From positions 62,001 to 126,000 of the forward strand of contig NZ_JANAVF010000014.1 in NCBI RefSeq assembly GCF_024213195.1: DNA of 64,000 nucleotides. Reading direction: 5' to 3'. Origin of the DNA: Streptomyces sp. TBY4 (GTDB lineage: Bacteria; Actinomycetota; Actinomycetes; Streptomycetales; Streptomycetaceae). The notes beneath the pieces are model-generated. The model was not told the DNA's origin and searched no databases. It worked only from the letters and a program-made list of their open reading frames with translations. Shown here in pieces: positions 34,100 to 40,699 of this stretch (position 1 is its first letter; every line of letters begins with the position of its first letter). Both the position numbers and the translations under genes were made by a program.

Positions 34100-34942
34100 T
34101 CAGACCGCGTTCAGCCCCTGCGCGGCGAAGACGGCCTTCGCCTCGGCGACCTGCGCGGCGGTCGGCGAGGGGGTGTCGTGGAGGGTGAACTTCATGTCGA
34201 GCGCCTCCCACTTGCTCTCGCCGAGCTTGTGGAAGGGCAGGACGTCGACCCGCGAGATGTTGTCGAGGCCGCCGGCGAAGGCGGCGACGCCCTCGATGTT
34301 CTCCCGGGCGTCGGTCAGGCCCGGCACCAGCACGAACCGCAGGTGCACCTCCTTGCCGAGGTCGGCGAGGCGGCGGGCGAACTCCAGGGTCGGCTCCAGC
34401 GGGCGGCCGGTCACCTTCTTGTACGTCTCGCGGTCCCAGGACTTGATGTCGAGCAGCACCAGGTCCACATCGCGCAGCAGCGCGTCGGTGGCGCGGGCCC
34501 CGAGGAAGCCGGAGGTGTCCAGCGCGGTGTGCAGCCCGAGGTCGTTCTTCATCCGGTGCAGCAGTTCGCCCGCGAAGACGGGCTGGAGCAGCGGCTCGCC
34601 GCCGGAGATGGTGGCGCCGCCCCCGGAGGCGGAGATGAACTTGGTGTACTTGCGGGCCTCGGCGATGACGTCGTCGGCCGAGGTGCGCTTGCCGTTGCGC
34701 ATCCGCATGGTGTCGGGGTTGTGGCAGTACAGGCAGGTCAGCGGGCAGCCGGACAGGAAGGTCACGAACCGGGTCCCGGGGCCGTCGACCCCGGTGGACA
34801 GGTCCCAGGAGTGCACCGTGCCCTCGCTCGGCCGCTGCGTCGCGGCGGCGGCGGGCGTCTGGCCGGCGCTGACCTGGCCGGGGCCCACGCTGATCTCGTT
34901 GGCGTGGCCGACGGGAAGGCTCGTACCGAAGAGGACGGTCAT
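34100..34942 (-). CDS. pflA: Pyruvate formate-lyase activating enzyme
   Basis: A 280-residue radical SAM glycyl-radical activase. The cluster motif Cys66-x3-Cys70-x2-Cys73 (SGCPLTCLYCHNPDT) binds [4Fe-4S] and SAM. ISGGEPLLQP, DTSGF, LLDIKSWD and the HLRFVLVPGLTD stretch are typical of PflA. The N-terminal 40 residues are longer than in E. coli. It lies 110 bp downstream of pflB with a strong hairpin between, so it is probably expressed at a lower level from read-through. It installs the Gly731 radical of PflB anaerobically. Confidence 0.95.
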   Translation of the reverse strand: MTVLFGTSLPVGHANEISVGPGQVSAGQTPAAAATQRPSEGTVHSWDLSTGVDGPGTRFVTFLSGCPLTCLYCHNPDTMRMRNGKRTSADDVIAEARKYTKFISASGGGATISGGEPLLQPVFAGELLHRMKNDLGLHTALDTSGFLGARATDALLRDVDLVLLDIKSWDRETYKKVTGRPLEPTLEFARRLADLGKEVHLRFVLVPGLTDARENIEGVAAFAGGLDNISRVDVLPFHKLGESKWEALDMKFTLHDTPSPTAAQVAEAKAVFAAQGLNAV

Positions 34943-34984
34943 GGCAGGTGCTCCAGCTTCCAGATTCCGTGGACTGATCTGGTG

Positions 34985-35030
34985 ACGCGCGGTCCCGGGG
35001 CCGGGCGAGGGCCGGCCCCGGGCCGCGCGT
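34985..35030. terminator. Large GC hairpin between pflB and pflA
   Basis: Arms starting ACGCGCGG at 34985 and ending CCGCGCGT at 35030 pair over about 19 bp with one bulged base around a short loop. It is probably a partial terminator or processing site that lowers pflA relative to pflB. Confidence 0.65.
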
Positions 35031-35052
35031 GCTCTTGGGTCTCCCTGAGGGA

Positions 35053-37323
35053 TCAGAGAGAGCCGTGGAAGGTGCGGTTCAGCACGTCGAGCTGCTGAGC
35101 GCGCGTGAGGCGGACGAAGTTCACCGCGTACCCGCTGACGCGGATGGTCAGCTGCGGGTAGTTCTCCGGGTGCTCCATGGCGTCCATGAGCGTGTCGCGG
35201 TTGAGCACGTTCACGTTCATGTGGAAGCCGTCGACCGCCATGTAGCCGTCGAGGACGCCCGCCAGGTTCTTGATCCGCTCCTCGGGGGTGCGGCCCAGGC
35301 CGTCGGGGGTGACGGTGTTGGTCAGCGAGATGCCGTCCTCGGCGTCCTCATAGGGGAGCTTCGCGACCGACAGCGCCGAGGTGACGTAGCCGTGGGTGTC
35401 GCGGCCGTTCATCGGGTTGGCGCCCGGGGAGAACGGCTCGCCGGCGCGGCGTCCGTCCGGCGTGTTGCCGGTCTTCTTGCCGTAGACCACGTTCGAGGTG
35501 ATGGTCAGCACCGACTGGGTGTGCTCGGCGTCACGGTACGTCGGGTGCTTGCGCACCTTCTTCATGAACTCCTCGACCAGCCAGACGGCGATCGAGTCGA
35601 CGCGGTCGTCGTTGTTGCCGTAGGCCGGGTAGTCGCCCTCGATGGTGTAGTCGGTGGCGAGGCCGGTCTCGTCGCGCACGGCGGTGACCTTGGCGTACTT
35701 GATGGCGGCCAGCGAGTCGGCGGCGACCGAGAGGCCGGCGATGCCGCAGGCCATGGTGCGGCGCACGTCGCGGTCGTGGAGCGCCATCTCGATGCGCTCG
35801 TAGGCGTACCTGTCGTGCATGTAGTGGATGACGTTCAGGGCGTGGACGTAGGTGTCGGCGAGCCACTCCATCTGCTCGTCGAACTTGACCATGACCTGGT
35901 CGTAGTCCAGCACCTCGGAGGTCAGGGCGCCGGTGGACGGGCCGACCTGGGCTCCGGACTTCTCGTCGCGGCCGCCGTTGATCGCGTAGAGCAGGGTCTT
36001 GGCGAGGTTCACGCGGGCGCCGAAGAACTGCATCTGCTTGCCGACCGGCATGGCAGATACGCAGCAGGCGATGGCCGTGTCGTCGCCGAAGCGCGGGCGC
36101 ATCAGCTCGTCGGACTCGTACTGCACCGAGGAGGTGTCGATCGAGACCCTGGCGCAGAACTCCTTGAAGCCCTGCGGCAGCTGGGGCGACCAGAAGACGG
36201 TCATGTTCGGCTCGGGGGCCGGGCCCAGGTTGTAGAGGGTGTGGAGGTAGCGGAACGAGGTCTTGGTGACCAGCGGACGGCCGTCCTCGCCCATGCCGGC
36301 GATCGACTCGGTGACCCAGGTGGGGTCGCCGGAGAAGAGCTCGTCGTACTCCGGGGTGCGCAGGAAGCGGACGATGCGGAGCTTGATGATGAAGTCGTCG
36401 ACCAGCTCCTGGGCCTGCTCCTCGGTGAGGATGCCGGCCTCGATGTCGCGCTGGAGGTAGACGTCGATGAAGGTGGAGGTGCGGCCGAGCGACATGGCCG
36501 CGCCGTTCTGCTCCTTCACGGCGGCCAGGTACGCGAAGTACAGCCACTGGATGGCCTCGCGGCCGGTGGTGGCCGGGCCGGAGATGTCGTACCCGTAGGA
36601 GGCGGCCATCGCCTTGAGCTCGGCGAGGGCGCGGATCTGCTCGGAGAGCTCCTCGCGCAGGCGGATCGTCTCCTCCAGCGAGCGGTTGCCCGCGGGGAGG
36701 GAGTTGATCTCCTCCTTCTCCTCCTTCTTGACGGCGATGAGGCGGTCGACACCGTAGAGCGACACGCGGCGGTAGTCGCCGATGATGCGGCCGCGGCCGT
36801 ACGCGTCCGGCAGGCCGGTCACGATGCCGGCCTTGCGGGCGGCGCGGATGTCGGGGGTGTACGCGTCGAAGACACCGGCGTTGTGGGTCTTGCGGTACTC
36901 CGTGAAGACCTTCTCCAGGTCGTCGGAGACCGGGTAGCCGTAGGTCTCCAGGGCGCCGGCGACCATGCGCCAGCCGCCGTAGGGCATGATCGCGCGCTTG
37001 AGCGGGGCGTCCGTCTGGAGGCCGACGATCAGGTCCTTGTCGCGGTCGATGTAACCGGGCGCGTGCGCGGTGATCGACGACGGGATGTCGTACGCGACGT
37101 CGTAGACGCCCTTCTCGCGCTCCTCCGGGAACTTGTCCGTGATCGACTTCCACACGGCGGTGGTGCGCTCGGTGGGGCCGGCCAGGAAGGTGTCGTCACC
37201 CTCGTACGGCGTGTAGTTCTGCTGGATGAAGTCCCGGACGTCGATGGCGTCGCGCCACAGACCGCCCTTGAAGCCGTTCCAGGCCTCGCCGTTCTTCGTG
37301 GTTTCCGCAGGGGTGGCAGTCAT
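35053..37323 (-). CDS. pflB: Pyruvate formate-lyase (formate C-acetyltransferase)
   Basis: A 756-residue glycyl-radical enzyme turning pyruvate and CoA into formate and acetyl-CoA. Active-site Cys420-Cys421 (AIACCVSAMP) and radical Gly731 in RVSGYAVNF near the C-terminus agree with E. coli PflB (418/419 and 734, 760 residues). ATG 37323 has AAGG about 9 nt upstream; ATG 37362 would add 13 residues and also has a ribosome-binding site. The radical is destroyed by oxygen, so the gene implies an anoxic phase. The upstream region holds a Rex operator and two DevR-like boxes. Confidence 0.96.
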   Translation of the reverse strand: MTATPAETTKNGEAWNGFKGGLWRDAIDVRDFIQQNYTPYEGDDTFLAGPTERTTAVWKSITDKFPEEREKGVYDVAYDIPSSITAHAPGYIDRDKDLIVGLQTDAPLKRAIMPYGGWRMVAGALETYGYPVSDDLEKVFTEYRKTHNAGVFDAYTPDIRAARKAGIVTGLPDAYGRGRIIGDYRRVSLYGVDRLIAVKKEEKEEINSLPAGNRSLEETIRLREELSEQIRALAELKAMAASYGYDISGPATTGREAIQWLYFAYLAAVKEQNGAAMSLGRTSTFIDVYLQRDIEAGILTEEQAQELVDDFIIKLRIVRFLRTPEYDELFSGDPTWVTESIAGMGEDGRPLVTKTSFRYLHTLYNLGPAPEPNMTVFWSPQLPQGFKEFCARVSIDTSSVQYESDELMRPRFGDDTAIACCVSAMPVGKQMQFFGARVNLAKTLLYAINGGRDEKSGAQVGPSTGALTSEVLDYDQVMVKFDEQMEWLADTYVHALNVIHYMHDRYAYERIEMALHDRDVRRTMACGIAGLSVAADSLAAIKYAKVTAVRDETGLATDYTIEGDYPAYGNNDDRVDSIAVWLVEEFMKKVRKHPTYRDAEHTQSVLTITSNVVYGKKTGNTPDGRRAGEPFSPGANPMNGRDTHGYVTSALSVAKLPYEDAEDGISLTNTVTPDGLGRTPEERIKNLAGVLDGYMAVDGFHMNVNVLNRDTLMDAMEHPENYPQLTIRVSGYAVNFVRLTRAQQLDVLNRTFHGSL

Positions 37324-37410
37324 CGCCCGCACCTTCCGAGTCGCCTCATTGCTTGTATCCATTGCACGCCTTTTGATCGATCATTTGGCGCCGCGTTGGT
37401 CCTGAGCTGG

Positions 37411-37490
37411 GGCCCGAAAGTCCCCTCATCCCCGACCCCAAGGGTCTCCCATCAGGGCTGACCTGGCACTTTGAGCAGGTCAAAAGTCCC
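37411..37490 (-). promoter_or_regulatory. Two DevR/DosR-like boxes upstream of pflB
   Basis: On the minus strand GGGGACTTTCGGGCC (37411-37425) and GGGACTTTTGACC (37478-37490) share GGGACTTTyG. This resembles the half-site GGGACTTTnGnCC of the DosR/DevR hypoxia regulators known from mycobacteria and, as OsdR-type proteins, Streptomyces. The second lies between the Rex site and the start. An inverted repeat TGACCTG-N10-CAGGTCA (37459-37482) overlaps it. Confidence 0.5.
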
Positions 37491-37498
37491 TAGTGCGC

Positions 37499-37516
37499 TT
37501 GTGAAAACTTTCACAA
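37499..37516. promoter_or_regulatory. Rex operator upstream of pflB
   Basis: TTGTGAA-AACT-TTCACAA matches the Rex operator consensus TTGTGAA-N4-TTCACAA at every defined base, and the palindrome extends one more pair on each side. Its upstream half can serve as -35 TTGTGA, 18 bp from TAGGGA (37487-37492, minus), so bound Rex would block the pflB promoter until NADH rises. It starts 176 bp from the pflB ATG and lies 24 bp beyond the dicarboxylate transporter stop. Confidence 0.8.
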
Positions 37517-37540
37517 GATTCCGGCGGCCGGGCGGGCCGG

Positions 37541-38854
37541 TCAGACAATCTGAACCAGAGCGAAGCCTGTGGATACCGCGACGCACGTCGTGATCAGGCC
37601 GGGCAGCATGAAGGAGTGGTTGACGACGAAGCGGCCGACCCGGGTGGTGCCGGTCCTGTCGAAGTTGATCGCCGCGATGAAGGTGCCGTAGGTGGGGAGG
37701 AGGAAGTAGCCGTTCACGGCGGGCCACATCGCGATGAGGAGGGGGGCCGGGATACCGAGGGCGAGCCCGAGGGGCATCAGCGCCTTGGTGGTCGTGGCCT
37801 GGCTGAACAGCAGCGCGGAGAGGAGCAGCAGCATGATCGCGAAGAACCAGGGGTGGTCCTGTGCGACCCCGCCCAGCGCGCCGGTGATCCGGGACTCGTT
37901 GGCGCCGATGAAGGACAGCCCCAGCCACGACAGGCCGAAGACCCCGATGACGGCGACGAGCCCCGACTTCGCCACGTCCGTACCGGGTATCCGCTTGGCA
38001 TCGACCTTGCACAGCAGCAGGATCAGCGCGGCCACGGCCATCATCAGGATCTCGATGGTGGCGGGCATCGAGAGCGGCCCCTTGGCCGTCCCGGGGCGGA
38101 GCCCCGGGAAGAGACCGCTGAGGACGACTGCGACCGTCCCGCCGAGGAAGAGGTACGCGGACCAGCGCGCCCGCGGCCGCAGCGCCGGGGCGGCTTCGGC
38201 CGGAGCCGGGGCCTCGATCTCCCCGGCGGCCAGCCGACGCAGGTACTCGGCGTCCTGGCCGAGCTCCTTGCCCACCCGGGCCTGCACGGTGGCCGCGACG
38301 AGCACGCCCAGCAGCGTGGACGGCACGGCGACGGCCATGATCCGCGGGAGGTTCCAGCCGTCCCCGTCGAACATCACGATCATGGCGGCCATGGCGGCGG
38401 AGACGGGGGACGCGGTGATACCGAAGGTGGCCGCGATGGAGGAGACCGCGATGGGCCGCTCCGGCCGGACGCCGCCCTCTCGGGCCACGTCGTGGATCAC
38501 GGGGAGCAGGGGATAGAAGACGTGGGCGGTGCCGGCGCCCAGGGTGAAGGCCCATGACACGAGGGGAGCCACGTAGACCACGCGGCTGGGGTTGCGGCGG
38601 ATCGCCCGCTCGGCGAGTCCGACGAGGTAGTCGATGCCGCCGGCCGCCTCCATCGCCGCGGCGGCCATGATCACCGCGAGGATGATCAGCATGACGTCGA
38701 CGATCCCGGAGGTATCGGCGGGGGCGACCCCGAAGAACGTCGCGAGCACGAACACCCCGACGGCCCCCCAGAGCCCCATGGCCACCCCGCCCTTACGGGA
38801 CCCGAGGGCGATGGCCGCCACCATGACGGCGAGTTGCAGAAACATGCCGAACAC
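37541..38854 (-). CDS. Anaerobic-type C4-dicarboxylate transporter (Dcu family)
   Basis: A 437-residue membrane protein with 10-12 helices. The N-terminal half resembles DcuA/DcuB (LALGSRKGG-like AIALGSRKGGVAMGLWGAVGVF, GGIDYLVGLAERAIRRNP, PLVSWAFTLGAGTAHVFYPLLPVI, SSIAATFGITASPVSAA). The C-terminal part has SQATTTKALMPLG and LLPTYGTFIAAINFDRTGTTRVG. Dcu proteins exchange fumarate, malate, succinate or aspartate under oxygen limitation. GTG 38854 follows AAAGG. Its own promoter should lie in the repeat-bearing gap 38855-39078. Placement beside pflB supports an anaerobic role. Confidence 0.85.
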   Translation of the reverse strand: MFGMFLQLAVMVAAIALGSRKGGVAMGLWGAVGVFVLATFFGVAPADTSGIVDVMLIILAVIMAAAAMEAAGGIDYLVGLAERAIRRNPSRVVYVAPLVSWAFTLGAGTAHVFYPLLPVIHDVAREGGVRPERPIAVSSIAATFGITASPVSAAMAAMIVMFDGDGWNLPRIMAVAVPSTLLGVLVAATVQARVGKELGQDAEYLRRLAAGEIEAPAPAEAAPALRPRARWSAYLFLGGTVAVVLSGLFPGLRPGTAKGPLSMPATIEILMMAVAALILLLCKVDAKRIPGTDVAKSGLVAVIGVFGLSWLGLSFIGANESRITGALGGVAQDHPWFFAIMLLLLSALLFSQATTTKALMPLGLALGIPAPLLIAMWPAVNGYFLLPTYGTFIAAINFDRTGTTRVGRFVVNHSFMLPGLITTCVAVSTGFALVQIV

Positions 38855-38874
38855 GGGCGTGACCTTTCGATGAA

Positions 38875-38938
38875 TCCAGCCCCTCCGGCGTTTGAGGAGC
38901 GGGGGTCCGGGGGCTGGCCCCCGGCGACGGCGCCGCGG
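38875..38938 (+). repeat. Dispersed hairpin repeat, copy A
   Basis: Head ATCCAGCCCCTCCGGCGTTT-GAGGAGCGGGG followed by the hairpin CCGGGGGC-TG-GCCCCCGG. One of two copies in the 224-bp gap between narK copy 2 and the dicarboxylate transporter; nothing else is recognisable in that gap. Confidence 0.75.
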
Positions 38939-38958
38939 TCGAGCACGGGCGCAGCCAA

Positions 38959-39006
38959 ATCCAGCCCCTCCGGCGTTTGAGGAGCGGGGTCTGGGGCGGA
39001 GCCCCA
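38959..39006 (+). repeat. Dispersed hairpin repeat, copy B
   Basis: Same head as copy A (identical over about 30 bp), then a different stem CTGGGGC-GGA-GCCCCAG. Same orientation as copy A, 84 bp apart. Confidence 0.75.
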
Positions 39007-39078
39007 GGAAGCCCGGGCGCAGCCGGGCGCCGCTCGCGCAGCGACCCCGCACCCGGGCTGACCAGCCGGAGCAACCGG

Positions 39079-40500
39079 TTAGCTGGGCGCCTCCGCGCCG
39101 GGGCGGGCGTAGAACCACCAGGCCACGACGACGCAGCTGGCGTAGAAGCCGACGAAGCCCCACATCGCGCTGGTCACGGCGAAGTTGGCGAACATCGCCG
39201 GGATGAAGAAGAAGCCGTAGGCGGCGATGGCCGCGGTGAATCCGGTCACCGCGCCCGACTCGATCTCGGCCTGCTTCAGACCCTTCGCGTACTCCGGGGT
39301 GCCCTCCTTCAGACCGGCCAGGTGCTGGCCGCGGAAGATCACCGGGATCTGGCGGAAGGTGGAGCCGTTGCCGATGCCCGAGAAGAAGAACGCCGCCAGG
39401 AAGCAGAAGAAGAAACCGTAGAAGGAGCCGGAGTCGGAACCCGCCGGCAGGAAGGTGATCACGCCGATGATCGACGCGCCCATGCCCACGAAGGACAGGA
39501 TCGTCACCCGCGCGCCGCCGAGCTTGTCGGCGATCCAGCCGCCGGCCCAGCGGGCCAGCGCGCCGAGCGCCGGGCCCATCCAGGCGTAGGTGGCCACGGA
39601 GTACGCCGGGAAGGTGGTCTTGATCAGCAGCGGAAGCGCCGCCGCGAAGCCGATGAAGGAGCCGAAGGTGCCGACGTAGAGCCAGGTCATCAGCCAGTTG
39701 TGCTTGCGCTTGAAGATGATCTTCTGCTGGCTGAAGGGGGTGGAGGCCACCTTCAGGTCGTTCTGGCCGAACCAGGCGACGGCCGCCAGGACGATCAGGA
39801 CCGGCACCCAGACGAACGCGGCGTTCTGGAGGTAGATCTCCGAGCCGTCCGCCTTCTTCTGGCCCGAGCCGATCGCCAGGACCGAGGTGGTGATGAGGAT
39901 CGGGGTGAGCAGCTGGACCACGGAGACGCCCAGGTTGCCCAGGCCGCCGTTGATGCCGGTCGCGTTGCCCTTCTCCTGCTTCGGGTAGAAGAAGCCGATG
40001 TTGGCCAGGGAGGAGGAGAAGTTGGCGCCGCCGATGCCGCAGAGCGCGGCGATGGCGACCAGGGTGGTGTAGGAGGTGGTGGGGTCCTGCACCGCGAAGC
40101 CCAGCCACAGCAGCGGCACGATCAGCACGACGGTGGAGATCGCCGTGAAGCGCCGCTGGCCGATCATCGGGCCGATGAAGGTGTAGAAGATGCGGGCGGT
40201 GCCGCCCGTGATGCCGGGAACGGCGGTCAGCCAGAACAGCTGGGACTGGGAGAACCCGAAGCCGACGTCCTTGAGGTTGGTCGCCGTGATGCTCCAGACC
40301 TGCCAGACCACGAAGGCCACCAGCAGGGCCGGCACCGCGATCCAGAGGTTGCGGGTGGCCACCTTCTTGCCGGTGGTCTGCCAGAAGGACGGATCCTCCG
40401 GCGTCCACTCCGTGATCGTGCGACCGGGGCGGTACTGCGCCGGATCGGGCGCCTGCACTCTGGCGGTCGCCGCGCGCGCGTCCTGCTTGGCGGAACTCAT
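39079..40500 (-). CDS. narK: Nitrate/nitrite transporter (NarK family), copy 2
   Basis: A 473-residue 12-helix NNP transporter with the same landmarks as copy 1 (GIGGANFSSSLANIGFFYPKQEKGNATG, GIGNGSTFRQIPVIFRG). 100 bp (39641-39740) are identical at every base to copy 1 while flanks differ, suggesting gene conversion. ATG 40500 has AGGA about 7 nt upstream. Three 18-bp tandem repeats lie directly before it in the leader. It stands 199 bp downstream of nirBD and probably supplies nitrate or nitrite for assimilation. Confidence 0.92.
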   Translation of the reverse strand: MSSAKQDARAATARVQAPDPAQYRPGRTITEWTPEDPSFWQTTGKKVATRNLWIAVPALLVAFVVWQVWSITATNLKDVGFGFSQSQLFWLTAVPGITGGTARIFYTFIGPMIGQRRFTAISTVVLIVPLLWLGFAVQDPTTSYTTLVAIAALCGIGGANFSSSLANIGFFYPKQEKGNATGINGGLGNLGVSVVQLLTPILITTSVLAIGSGQKKADGSEIYLQNAAFVWVPVLIVLAAVAWFGQNDLKVASTPFSQQKIIFKRKHNWLMTWLYVGTFGSFIGFAAALPLLIKTTFPAYSVATYAWMGPALGALARWAGGWIADKLGGARVTILSFVGMGASIIGVITFLPAGSDSGSFYGFFFCFLAAFFFSGIGNGSTFRQIPVIFRGQHLAGLKEGTPEYAKGLKQAEIESGAVTGFTAAIAAYGFFFIPAMFANFAVTSAMWGFVGFYASCVVVAWWFYARPGAEAPS

Positions 40501-40513
40501 GACATGTCCTGAA

Positions 40514-40567
40514 GGTTTGGAGGGGCCTGAGGGTTTGAAGGGGTCTGAACGTTCGGAGGGGTTGAGA
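40514..40567. repeat. Three 18-bp tandem repeats in the narK leader
   Basis: Units GGTTTGGAGGGGCCTGAG (40514), GGTTTGAAGGGGTCTGAA (40532) and CGTTCGGAGGGGTTGAGA (40550). Read as narK mRNA each contains CCCCUYC followed by RAAC. The array ends 14 nt before the start codon. Confidence 0.8.
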
Positions 40568-40639
40568 AAAATGAAGCTGAAAGCCCTGACCTTCTTAGGG
40601 TCCGCCTACAGGTGGGCTTCCCGTCAGGGGAGAACGTCG

Positions 40640-40672
40640 TGTGGGCGACAGGACAAGGTCCCATCGCCCACA
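40640..40672. terminator. Hairpin after nirBD
   Basis: Perfect arms TGTGGGCGA (40640-40648) and TCGCCCACA (40664-40672) with a 15-nt loop, 28 bp beyond the nirBD stop on the minus strand. Probably terminates nirBD or stabilises its 3' end. Confidence 0.6.
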
Positions 40673-40699
40673 GTGCGTTGGTACGGCGCCCGCAGAGCC

